Under the pieces are notes generated by a model. It worked only from the letters and a program-made list of their open reading frames with translations, had not been told where the DNA came from and did not search any database. The translations under genes and the position numbers were made by a program. A stretch of DNA of 64,000 nucleotides from Dysidea avara (Eukaryota > Porifera > Demospongiae > Dictyoceratida > Dysideidae). This document shows, piece after piece, positions 11,144 to 33,278 of this stretch. The stretch is from positions 34,118,603-34,182,602 of the forward strand of contig NC_089280.1 in the NCBI RefSeq assembly GCF_963678975.1, in the 5' to 3' direction. The stretch's first letter is position 1. Every line of letters begins with the position of its first letter.

Positions 11144-14100
11144 TTACTTGCTAAACAGAAAATAATATGCATATGATCCTGTGCAGTTTTCTAAGTTTAA
11201 AACCATTTCATGGTTATATTTAATGAAACGCTGTTGGTTGGTTGATTTCATGCCATCATAAAAGTATGGTCGTCCATGCCACAACACAATTGAAACAAAG
11301 TGGCCTCCAGTGTTGATCGTGCAACCACCAAGTTGGTAACAATAATTGTAAACAGTGATGGACAGTGGCATCCAGTTGATCTGATGAAGGCTGAGAGATT
11401 CGATGCTAATAGGAAGCAGCCATGGATGCTTGTTCATGAAACCAGATGAAAGGACTCTTGGTTTTCCATTGCAGGAATAGAATTTCTCTCTACTGTTTTG
11501 TGTTTTGATAGTTTCTGTGGTATTAATCCTGTCACTGAGAATATAAGGAGCTTTCCGAGGTGGTTTCTTAGGGAACTCGGATCCACAGTATCCCATGTCA
11601 TCTCCTGGAACTGGAAAGATTCTCTGAACATTGGATGGACACAGAGTCGGAGGCAATGAGAATGTTGTTTGGTAGCCTGTTTTCACTGGGTTGTTGGCTG
11701 GACAGTATTGAGATTTGCATTGCTGCGACACCTGCAGTTTCCATACATGTGAGATTAAACACAGAAAAGCATTCTCTTCCGTTCCAAAGCAATCGATCTT
11801 TTCATTATCAGCTTTGGTGAAATTGAGTCTACTGTGTGCTGCTTTCAGAGCAAGTGACTTTGCTTCTTCGATGTTTTTTCTTTTCATCAATGTGATACAA
11901 GCCTTCAAGGTGTTTTCCATGTCATCAGTGCCAAGGTTTTCTGTGAAGTTTGGGTATTGTAGGCAGTACAACATAAAGATGGTCAGAAAGTTGTCTGATG
12001 TACATGTGTTGGTGAATTCTCGATGGTGCCATTGAATAGTTGCTGGTATGATACATCTACTGCAAATAAAATCACTTTTGCGTGTAGGTATTGGTATGCC
12101 AAGAGCATTCAGGCAGGCTTTATGAAACCAGTCTTCGCATCTGCTGCATTGATACGCTTTATACTCCTTTTGGTGATCTCCATAAATTACTCTTGATGTA
12201 GACCCATCAATCCAAGGAGTCTGGCAGAAACAGTAGAGATTAACATGATCTATTGTAGTCTGGCAGAACTGTTTTTGTTGCATAGATAGGTGTACTGTGC
12301 CAACATCTGGAGCTTTCAAGCTTAGGAAGCTGTGGAGGTATTGTGATGTGTCTTGAAGATTCACATAAGCTCTAGCTAGGTCCAAATTCTCATCCAGGCA
12401 TGTCGCAATGAGAAGCACTGCTGTAACTGCATCGGCATCATTTGGTTTACAGCATTTCACTCCAGTGTAGACAGTTAAAACTGCATGAGCAAGTGAACGA
12501 CAAGCTGTCCCAGCATGATAATTCAATTCCATGATGTCTGGTTTATCATATGTACAAATCACCTGTGCATGAAATGTACTTTTGACTAATTTCATTTGAC
12601 CATTTAGCTATTATATGTGTAATATGTATAATAATCACCTGAACTGCTGGTACATTATTCTCATCAGGAAGCCGTCTAAGAAATGCAACTTGGTTATTTC
12701 TCATAGTCTGGACAACTACTATCTTTCCCACCACTAAATCAGCAATTTGCTACAAACAAATGCAAAATCATCTACGTACATGTCTTTTAACTGTTGTACA
12801 TACCTCTTTCAAGCTTATTCTACAGACATGTGGACAAAGAAGTGTTTTAGGATACATCTTCTGCAACTTTTTCAGAATACTAGACCACTTAAACTTGGTA
12901 GAATCGCAACAGGCAAAGTCTCTGGAAGCTGAAACATTGCTCATCCTTTCCCGTAATATTCTTGAAGTATAAGGTGACTCACTCACTCTGGTAAATCTTT
13001 TAAGATCTATTGTTAACAAATTAAAATCAAAGTACACTCATCAGATCAGAGCAATAAGTATGCATGTTATAATCATTTTAGAGTGTAAGTATACCTTCAG
13101 ATGCCAAACAAGTGTGTGAAACATAGTCACTAAGCCGTCTGCTTATGTTGTGATTGCTGCCTATTATGTAGTGTGAAATTATGACAGTATTAGGATAAGT
13201 GTACTATGCATGTGAACTCACGTACCATTAGAATTATTCAAGATACAGTTCCGATCTTCATGATCTTCCACATTTGAGTTGGTGTTGACATCTACAATCA
13301 TAATGAAGATAAGAAATACATCATTCAGCATTATCATTTTAGCTACTGCATAGCATGTGAACATTAAAGTATGGGTCTATGTACCTTCATTCTCCACATT
13401 TTCAGTAATACTTTCATCAAGATCAGGAGTTGCCTCAGTGCAGGTGGTTGGTTGACTTGGTTCTAATTTCACAATTAAATTATATATTAACATTATGTAT
13501 GTAGTCCATATTCTAATAATAAACTGACCTGCTATGGAAGCACATCGGTGTTTCTTAGAAGGTTGGCTAACAACGTGATTGGTTTTTCCAGCTGCAGTAT
13601 TGTCTGTGCCTGTGTTGAATGGTAGTACCTATACATGTATATATGACAAAACAATTGATGTACTACCTATATTGCGGCCATCCTTTTGTTCCATTGATTG
13701 ATGGCTATTGTGAACTGTTTCACCTTCACCTTCACTGTCATTGACATCTGTAATATGGAAATACAAGAATATGTACACATCTATTGGAAATACTATAAAC
13801 TTACTATTAGCAGCAACCTGGTCAAAATCTCTTTTTCTTGGAGGTTTTCTACCAGAAGGTCTTTCTTTGTTCTTCTGTCTCACCCTCTGAGTAAACAGTG
13901 TCATATTAGGCTTGGTGTGGTCACTGATGTCCTGCCCTATCATTAGCTTGCAGGCAATTATGTGGTAACATTTTTTCACTGAAGGACAGGAGCAAGTCTC
14001 TTTTGGAAACAGTCGGACAGCATACGGTGTCTCATTATCTGCACCTCTTACAATCCAACATCCCATTTCAGTCAAACCAACTCGCTTGTCATGAACTGCT

Positions 14101-16080
14101 TCTCGTGCCAATGCTAGCTGACTGTTTAGCTTACAAGTGGCTTTGTCACTGGATACTGAAGCAGTAGTGTCATCACGAAAAGAGCAAGGGCTGGCTTCTT
14201 CATAAGATGGTAAAATTCTATCCCTGGCTTTGGCCACAATTTCTTTGGGGTCTATTGCTTTTGGCAAGAATGGCATTAGACTGGCATCTCGCTGCAAGTA
14301 AGAGAGTTCTTCTTTCAATTGCCATGAACCACAAAGATGGTAAGCCCTAATAATTTCTCGCTGGTAATAGCTTGAAAGATGAAATAGAGATACACAGATA
14401 ACATCAAGGGGAACTTGTTTCCATTGCTGCAGATTGTGGAGAACAGCATTCATGGATTCAGATGGATTATTTGTTAGCCCATTCTCTGGATCAGAAACCC
14501 CCATTTCTCTAAGTTTCCAAATGGATGAATGCTCCTTAAACGCTGGCAAAAGCTTTTGTTCAAAATATCTCAGAACAGTTGGATTCATAAAGGAAGCCTT
14601 GGTGATGCTCCAGGAACTGTCGAAATCATCTTCATTTTCTTCAATCATCAAAGCTTTGAAACTGTTGGCATAATAACTAATCTCAGATGGCTTACAATTG
14701 GCTGAATTCTTCAAGTAAAAATGCAAATCACGTTCTAGATGGTTCCAACAAAAAACATTCAGACACATTGGAAACACATCAGAAAAATCAAATTCTCGAT
14801 CAGTAACCATTAGAATCTTCTTTGAAGCAAGCAGAGGTAGTGACTTTCTTATGGTTTTCATAAACAGCATGTGGTCTTCCTGAAACCTCCTGGAATGGAT
14901 AAAGAAAGCCACTGGTGTGATAGGATCTTTCTTGAAAATAGCATTTTGGAAAACTAGAGTAGACAGATAGAAATCTCCCATGTTGAAAACAGTGTCATAA
15001 TGCAGGGTTACAGGGGTCGTGGAAACTTTCAGAAGCATCTCTAAATTCTCCAAGAGAGGATGTGGTACCATGTGAACACAGACTGTTGGGTACACTTGAA
15101 AATTTCGAAGAAAATTTTGGGGCTCTCCCTTACGATCTTTCAGTTGCAGCTGGAAACATAGTTGGTATGTGTTGTAAATACCATCATGTGAAATCCAGAA
15201 CTGGCGATTCTCATCTTTCTGGAAGTTTTTGATTTGATTCTGGTCTCTAGGTGTGTTGATGACATGTCTAGGCCCACCTTCATCTTCATTGACTAACTGT
15301 TGATAAACTTTCTGTGCTGACATCATTGGTCCTTTATTAGTAACCTGCAAAATTTTGAACATAATAGGCAGGTCCCTAACTATTTCATGCTTAACTATTA
15401 CACTATACCTTTTCCTTAATGTGAGGTGCTGACCGTACAAATGGTTTGGTACTTTTCTTGCTGTTCCGGTGTGCACATGGTACAAATGCATTGTGATCTC
15501 CCAGATAGTGAATTAAATAGCTTGAGCCAATACCCCAATATTCCAACCGCTTGAAGGAGTTATCACCAGTTTGCTTTTCTATCCCTGCTACATCAATAGC
15601 TCCAGTCTTCTTCTTCACAGAATAATTCCCACGGTCAAAAGTCCTAGTGCCTTTATGGACCCATCTATATTGGTCACATCTGTGTAGATAAAGAGGTAAT
15701 TTTAGCACAGTATAATATACACAAACAATATAGGTATAGGTAAGAGTTAATAATAACTCTTGATATAATTCTATGTGTTCATGATTGCATAGCTCACTAT
15801 ACCTTAGCTTCTTTTTGTTGCTCTCCCATTGAGATTCATCTGGGCCTAAATCAAACAATATCAGTGTTCCTCCTCGGGGTTGCACGGGTGGCTTGACAGA
15901 TGTGGTCAAAAAATCTTTGTAGTTGGTTCCAGCTCCTTCTAAATAGGATACAATCTCCTCCATTTCGAGGGCACCATTGGCATCATTTGAAATCACTGTG
16001 CAGTCATCTGTGTCGTGATTCGAGCCATCTTCTGAGTCATCCATAAAGAGATTAGTCTCAGCAGATACTAAGTAGCTCAA
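11144..16080 (-). CDS. MULE transposase with SWIM, PHD and USP-like domains (multi-exon)
   Basis: Minus-strand transposon gene of about 1,380 codons. The first exons are firm: 16080-15803, 15679-15409, 15344-13805 and 13747-13667, with GT-AG introns of 123, 64 and 57 bp joining in frame. Smaller exons are likely near 13640-13540, 13463-13384, 13291-13226, 12992-12804 and 12750-12639. The last exon runs from about 12560 to 11144. The large third exon holds a MULE-like DDE core (VTDRE, NVFCWNHLERD, NNPSESMN) followed by a SWIM zinc finger (CSCPSVKKCYHIIAC). The last exon has a PHD finger (CFCQTPW, CSRCEDWFHKAC, FICSRC) and a C terminus like ubiquitin-specific proteases (GGHFVSIVLWHG, YFYDGM, AYYFLFSK); its catalytic Cys was not located. 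The start is the Met at 16080. The middle exons are the least certain. Confidence 0.8.
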
Positions 16081-16253
16081 ACTGATTTAAGTCACCGTTA
16101 CAATAAGTCTGTGTAAGTTTGAGTATAATGTAGCTAAATTTCTCAAGCTTTATTATAAATAGCACCTCTGAAGTAAAGAATGCTGCTCTCAGCTATGGCT
16201 TATTGCAGAAATCTCTCAGTGACACGTGAGCACAGCTACGTCAACATGGCTTC

Positions 16254-16313
16254 GTCCCCGTCCCCGTCCCGCTTTTACCCCCTTTCGTCCCCGTCCCGCT
16301 TTTACCCCACCCC
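16254..16313 (-). repeat. MULE right terminal inverted repeat
   Basis: 60 bp; its reverse complement starts GGGGTGGGGTAAAAGCGGGA and matches the left end throughout except for the 18-bp insertion there. It ends CCCCACCCC at 16313. Confidence 0.9.
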
Positions 16314-16321
16314 CTCTCATT
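16314..16321. repeat. Right 8-bp target site duplication of the MULE
   Basis: CTCTCATT follows the terminal CCCCACCCC and equals the 8 bases before the left end. Confidence 0.9.
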
Positions 16322-17069
16322 TGCTACACGTAGTTGCATTTCGAATCATAGCTCAGTGGTTTGTAATCCGATTCTTCTGTACTACTGCAAGGACTTTCTA
16401 TGATGGTTATTCCAGCTACATACTGATTTTCAGCTCATTGCTCTAAGCGGTTTGCCTGATAGACACGAAAACTAATACTGTAATAGTATTTTTATTCATA
16501 AAAATCGATCGCGTAATTTTGACACAGGTTGGGTTTTGTGTCATATCTCCGTGGTCTTTATCCCGATTCCTTTCAAACCACACAAAGGTACTCCTACGAT
16601 GGTTGCTCCATCTACATAGCAATTTTCAACTGATTTCTCAAAGGAGTTTACCCTGTAGGCGTGACAGACCTTCGACCTTATTTTTCGCAAATAATCGGTC
16701 ATAACTCCGTGAATGTTCATCGGATTCCTACCAAAGTTGGTACAGAGATCCGCCTTAATGAGTCCTTTAAGTGTGCCAAATTTCAGCCCGATCCGAGCAT
16801 GCATTCGTGTTTTATGGTGGATTTGCGAAGTGTGCAAAATGAAGAAGTAGAAGAAGAAAAAAACTCGGAAATGGCTGGAGCGATTTTCTTCACATTTGGT
16901 GTGTAGACTCCCCTTGCTGGCCGGCACTTCTCTAGCAAATTTGGTTCCAATCGGATAAGGGATCACAGAGCTACATAGGTGTGAAAATTGCGTTTTCTTT
17001 CTTCCTTTTAATATACTCACGGGTGGCACGCCGGCTTCTTGGGCCGCACGACACACTACCGTGTGTCTT
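16314..17069 (+). repeat. R module, copy B (full right end)
   Basis: This is the continuation of CE1 copy B beyond the MULE. It runs from GCTACACGTAGTTGCATTTC through ACACAGGTTGGGTTTTGTGT and GGTACTCCTACGATGGTTGC to the terminal hairpin GACACACTACCGTGTGTC at 17050-17067. A 171-codon antisense frame covers most of it, but it matches no protein I recognise and decays differently in each copy. Confidence 0.85.
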
Positions 17070-17373
17070 GATCATAAAAGTGCCTTTTTGTGGTTTGAAA
17101 GGAATCCAGTTAAAGGCCATCGAGATATGACACAAAACCCAACCTGTGTCACGATTACGTGATCGATTTTTTTATGAATACAAAAACTATTAGTTTTCAC
17201 ACCTACCAGGAAAATCGCTTAGAGCAGTGAGCTGAAAATCGGTGTGTAGCTGGAATAATTATCATAGAAAGTTATTGCATTAGTACAGAAGAATCGGACT
17301 ACAAACCACTGGGTTATGATTCCAAAGCCAACTAAATGTAGCAAATGCGAGATCGAGATACTCTAATAGAACA
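17070..17373 (-). repeat. Reversed partial R module and motif M, copy E
   Basis: Inverted copy of the first ~280 bp of R, from GTGCCTTTTTGTGGTTTGAA back to CTAAATGTAGCAAATGCGAG, then motif M reversed (GATCGAGATACTCTAATAGA at about 17350). It abuts the hairpin end of copy B, so copy B may have inserted into copy E or the two recombined. Confidence 0.8.
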
Positions 17374-17454
17374 GTCACCATAATAGAGCATTCAGCTACG
17401 TTTATAACTTACTCCATTATAGAATTATATTACATTGCAAGTTATTTTGTACGG

Positions 17455-18299
17455 AGTTCAGCTATAAACAGTTAATTTTATGGATAATTCAGCTACAAGC
17501 AAGTCACCCTGTAGAGAGTTCAACTACAAATATGTTGCTGTAGAGATTCAGAACATTATAAGTCACACTGAAGCGAGTTCAGCTATAAACAAGTCACCTT
17601 GTAGAGAGTTCAACTACAACAAGTCACTCTGTAGAGAATTCAGCTACAAACAAGCCACTGCGTAGAGGGTTCAGCTACAAAAAAGCTACCCAGTAGAGAG
17701 TTCATCTAGATCAGCTACAAACAAGTTGCTTTATGCAATGTTCAGCTACAAGTAAGTCACTCTGTAGAGAGTTCAGCTACAAACAAGTCACTCTGTAGTA
17801 CAAACAAGTCACCGTATAGCTGGAGAGTTCTGCAACCAATCAAAAAAACCACTCTGTAAAGAATTCAGCTATACAAACATGTTATAACTCTATAGAGAAA
17901 TTTATAACTCTATAGAGAGATCAGCAAGAAACAAGTCATCCAGTAGAGAGATCGGCTACAAGACATCACCTTATAGAGAGTTCAGTTACAAAGAAACCAC
18001 CATGTAGAGAGTCCAGTTGCAAACAAATCACCCTGTATAGAGTTCAGCTATGAACAGATCACCCTGTAGAGAGTTCAGCTAGAAAAAGTCATCCTGTAGA
18101 GAGATCAGCTAAAAGAAGTTACCCTGTACAGAGTTCAGCTACAAAGAATCCATCATATAAACCGTTCAGCTATTAACAGATCACCCTGTAGAAAGATCAG
18201 CTAGAAGAAATCACCTTGTAGAGAGTTCAGCTACAAAGAAACCACCATGTAGAGAGTTCAGCTACAAACAAATCATCTGTAGAGAGTTCAGCCAGAAAC
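17455..18299 (-). repeat. SAT array, reversed (left part)
   Basis: About 845 bp of reversed, fairly divergent monomers (TGTAGAGAGTTCAGCTACAAA). The array is interrupted at about 18299 by the CR1-like element and resumes at 21283. Confidence 0.9.
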
Positions 18300-21282
18300 T
18301 TACCCCTTTTCCAGAGTTTTGTATATGCATCTGATTTTCAAATTATTGGCCTGTCTGAAACTTGGTTGCACAAAGCCATTGCAGATCTTGAAATCTTACC
18401 TCAGGGTTACACAACGTTTAGAAAGGACAGAGGCTCACGTGGTGGGGGCGTTATGCTGGCAATCAGCGACAATCTACCTAGTAAACAAATTCCAAGTCCC
18501 AGAAACCTTGAAGTGGTAAACGTTTATGTCTCTTTTAATGATTCTGATGTCATTTTTTGCATGGTATATGCACCTCCAAATGCCACTGCTGACTATCACA
18601 AGGCCTATCCGACTACCTAGCCACCACTACCACCCTGTCCAACCCTGTATTTATTCTTGGCGATTTCAATCTACTGGACATAAACTGGGCAACTTTCACT
18701 GGCAGAACACCGATCTCCAACAACTTCTGTGATAGTATATTTGAATCTAACTTCACGCAACTTGTGGAATCCCCAACCCATACATGTGGTAACATACTAG
18801 ACCTTGTGTTAACAAATAGTCCTGAACACGTTTTACATTTATCTGTTCATTCTCCAGAATACCAATGTATTACATCTGACCATTATTTAATCACATTTTC
18901 AATCAATTTTAAGTTCTCAACACATTCTACATCTACTAAGGAGTTCTTCAATTTTTCTAAAGGTGACTACAATGGATTAACAGAGTACCTATCAAACTGC
19001 GACCTCTCTATAATCTACAATTCTTCTGATGTTGAAGAAATTTGGTACATTTTAAGAAGTAACATACTGGCTGGCATTGAACTGTTTATCCCAAAGGTCA
19101 AACTGCACTGTAGACAATTCCCTAACTGGTTCACTCCCCAACTACGTCATTCCCACAAGTGTCTTCGTACACTTCAGCGTAAATACAACAGGAATCCTAC
19201 ACCAAACAATTCCAACGACTAACCAAAGCTCAAGTCTCTTTTCAAGCTTCTAGTATTGCAGCAAAGTCTGCATTTGAGCAGACCTTAATATATAACTTCA
19301 CTACAAATAAGGACACAAAAATCTTCCGATACATTAAAGAGTTCTCGAAATCTCACAACCTACCGCCTGAGCTACACAATGACTCCATCACAGCAAACAC
19401 AGACCTCGATAAGGCTGAGTTATTCAACCAGTACTTCCATTCAATATTCTCTCAGAGTAACTTTAATCTACCCGACACTTCGAATCTACCAGTCCCTGGT
19501 AAATGCTTGGACTCGATCCACTTCACAGTACAAGAAGTCCTAGAGGCCTTAAATAACCTGGATCCCAACAAGGCCAGTGATATAGACAACATTCCTCTAA
19601 CTGTTTTAAAACATTGTGCCTTTGCTCTTGCCATACCTATTCACCACCTTTTCATGACTAGCATTACCAGTGGAACCATACCATCTGAATGGAAGTTGCA
19701 CAAAATTACAGCTGTACCAAAGTCTGGTGACAAAACCTCAGTTAAAAACTATCGTCCCATTTCACTTCTTTGCATTACATCCAAAGTTTTAGAAAGACTA
19801 ATTTATGATAAGATAATTAACTCAGTTTCTAATTGTATCACACAATATCAATTTGGGTTCCAAAAGAATTCTTCAACCTTGCACCAACTACTTATCTATT
19901 TTAACCAGCTAATAACATCAAAAGATGAAATAGATACTATATACATTGATTTTCAAAAAGCTTTCGATAGTGTGCCGCATAATGAACTCCTAGTTAAACT
20001 TTGGAACATGGGAATCACTGGCACCCTATGGAATTGGTTTAGTTTCTATCTACACAACAGAACCCAATGTGTTTCTGTGGGCAACCACCTATCCGGCACT
20101 TTACTTGTTATCTCCGGCGTGCCACAGGGGAGTATTCTGGGTCCTTTGCTCTTTTTAATATTTATCAATGACCTCCCATCAATTGTCACATCAGATCTAT
20201 TTGAGTTTGCTGATGATACAAAATTATTCAGACAAATCACATCAACATTAGACATTGAGCATCTCCAAGAAGACATCAATTCATTATTCAACTGGTCCAT
20301 CAACAACTTTCTCTCATTTAACCTTTCAAAGTTTGTGTTTATGAGCTACCATCGCAAATTCAACTCTACATATCATGTCAACGGTCATTTAATTGATGAA
20401 TCCTCCAGCTGTAAAGACCTTGGGATTATTTTTACTAATTCGCTAACATGGCAAGCACACTATGAAATGATTTCTTCTAATGCCTATAAATCTCTCGGCT
20501 TATTACGTAGGGTCTTCAAGGACTCCAATTGTCCCCAGGCCAGAAAATCTTTGTATATCACTCTAGTTAGATAAAAACTACTGTATTGTTCCCCACTGTG
20601 GAGGTCATACCTGTTAAAAGACATTGAATCACTTGAGAAAGTCCAACGAAGAGCCACCAAATTCATATTATCAAACTATCAATCAGACTATAAAACAAGG
20701 CTAATACAAACTGGTATGTTGCCACTAATGTACATTTACGAAATTGCCGACATATTATTCTTCATCAAATCCATCAAAAATCCATCAGACAAATTTGACA
20801 TCTTGAACTATACCAACTTTACTACAGGTTCAACAAGATCTGCTGGCACAAAGTTATACCCCAAGACAGCTCATATCAACCCTATCATGAACTCATATTT
20901 TTATCGTTTACCAAGATTATGGAACTCTTTACCAATAATTGACCTATCTCAATCACTAGATGTAATCAAACCAAAGTTGAAAGCATTTTTATGGAATCAT
21001 TTTTAGCTAACTTTGATAATATCCCCTGTACTTTTCATTACCTGTGTCCTTGTACCCGCTGCTCCAAGACTCCTGCACCAACCAATTATAATTATTTGTA
21101 ATTATTATATATGTATGCATGTATAGTTTTTGTAGTTAAGTAATTAGTGCTCTAGGCTACCAGTGCAGAACACTGGTAGTCCTTCAGAATTGTATGTCTC
21201 TGTAATCACTATAGCCTCTACTGTATGTAATTCCAATTCTGTAAAGCAATTATTAAATTAAATTAAATTAAATTAAATTAAA
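18300..21282 (+). mobile_element. CR1-like non-LTR retrotransposon, 5'-truncated
   Basis: A ~2.98-kb insertion splits the reversed SAT array. It starts inside the endonuclease domain, so it is 5'-truncated, and ends in an (ATTAA)n tail at about 21250-21280 rather than poly(A), as CR1/L2-type LINEs do. AGAAAC on both sides (about 18294-18299 and 21282-21287) is a likely short target duplication, and joining the flanks restores a normal satellite monomer. The clade is inferred from the reverse transcriptase style and tail. Confidence 0.85.
18311..21006 (+). pseudogene. LINE ORF2: endonuclease and reverse transcriptase, broken
   Basis: Endonuclease pieces: IIGLSETWL, then DRGSRGGGVMLAI, then after a frameshift near 18600 ILGDFNLLDINW and ITSDHYLITF. 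A second frameshift near 19205 leads into the reverse transcriptase (about 19213-20574): VPKSGDKTSVKNYRPISLL, IDFQKAFDSVPH, SGVPQGSILGPLLF and the catalytic box FEFADDTKLF. An in-frame stop at 20572-20574 (LVR then stop) interrupts the C-terminal part, which continues open to 21006 (KVQRRATKFIL, LPRLWNSLP). With two frameshifts, one stop and a missing N terminus, it cannot make the full protein. Confidence 0.88.
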
Positions 21283-21530
21283 GAAACAAGTACACCCTGT
21301 AGAGAGATCAGTTACAAAGAAACCATCCTGTAGAGAGTTCAATTGCAAACAGAAAACCCTATAGAGAGTTCAGCTAGAAACAAGTCACCGTGTAGAGAGA
21401 TCAGCTAGAAACAAGTCACCCTGTAGAGAGATCAGCTGCAAACAAATCACCCTATAGAGAGTTCAGCTAGAAAAAAATCACCCTGAAAAGAGTTCAGCTA
21501 CAAACAATGAGAGTTTCAGCTACAGTTTCA
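21283..21530 (-). repeat. SAT array, reversed (right part)
   Basis: Continuation of the array broken by the CR1-like element: reversed monomers such as CTGTAGAGAGATCAGCTAGAAA. It leads into the reversed linker. Confidence 0.9.
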
Positions 21531-21748
21531 GTTACGTATGTAAGAAGTCACCTTATTAACTACAGTATGTGATAATCATCATTCAATGTTAAAATAATAT
21601 AGAAATATTTCATCAGACAAAAGCTATACACACAATTACTTCCTTTGTTCCACAATTCCTGCAGTAAAGAAAAAAAAAAACAAATTAAAAGGGAGCATCA
21701 AAGCCATATGGCCAGCTTTGTGGCTTGCAATACAAAAAGAAGTGATAT
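21531..21748 (-). other. CE1 linker, reversed, copy E
   Basis: Reverse-orientation equivalent of the linker after FB1 copy A: TTCCTGCAGTAAAG, an A-run, CATATGGCCAGCTTTG and CAATACAAAAAGAAGTGATA. A very similar stretch is at 54152-54366. Confidence 0.75.
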
Positions 21749-22079
21749 CTAAACCAAAACAGCCAAGCTGTAAAAAAGAGTGCGGCCCCCAAAATGGCCA
21801 AGGTGAAAAAAGATGTGAAATCCAAAGTGGCGGCCAATAAATGGCTGTGATGTTAGGTTAATGGCAAAAATTTTAATTACGACAATTCAGGTGAATTTGG
21901 TGCCAAATCCTAGTGGAGGAGGCAACACAAATTCACCTGAATTGTCGTAATTAAAAATTTTGCCATTAACCTACGATCACAGCCATTTCTTGGCCGCGGC
22001 TTTGGATTTCACATCTTTTTTCACCTTGGCCATTTTGAGGGCCGTACTCTTTTTTTACAGCTTGGCTGTTTTGGTTTAG
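21749..22079. repeat. FB1 foldback element, copy E
   Basis: Palindrome with ends CTAAACCAAAACAGCCAAGC and GCTTGGCTGTTTTGGTTTAG; the loop contains CCTAGTGGAGGAGGCAACAC. It is the distal end of reversed CE1 copy E and lies ~95 bp before the first recognisable RPTP exon, in that gene's upstream intron. Confidence 0.9.
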
Positions 22080-22173
22080 ATATTAATTAACATTTGAATG
22101 TAAAAGAAAGTCTTTGCCTCAATCCTGTGACGTAGTACTGAAGTCTATATACCTTAATTTTGTCTACGTATAG

Positions 22174-33278
<11,105 letters not shown>

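Larger units (their letters stand above)
10194..16313 (-). mobile_element. Complete MULE-type DNA transposon (6,120 bp)
   Basis: It is bounded by terminal inverted repeats beginning GGGGTGGGGTAAAAGCGGGA and by an exact 8-bp target duplication CTCTCATT. It inserted into CE1 copy B: joining 10193 to 16322 recreates motif M running into GCTACACGTAGTTGCATTTC, as in the uninterrupted paralogue at 8976-9120. The cargo is one minus-strand multi-exon gene with a DDE-type transposase carrying a SWIM finger. Long TIRs and an 8-9 bp duplication fit Mutator-like elements. Clean ends and mostly open exons suggest a fairly recent insertion. The ~870 bp left of the gene (10272-11143) show no further exon. 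Confidence 0.92.

Noticed and set aside
16541-17056. 171-codon antisense ORF in R, with matching frames at 9232-9564 and 48032-48229
   Set aside because: The frames match because the repeat copies are homologous; other copies (31243-31860, 62517-63305) have lost the frame and the protein resembles nothing known.
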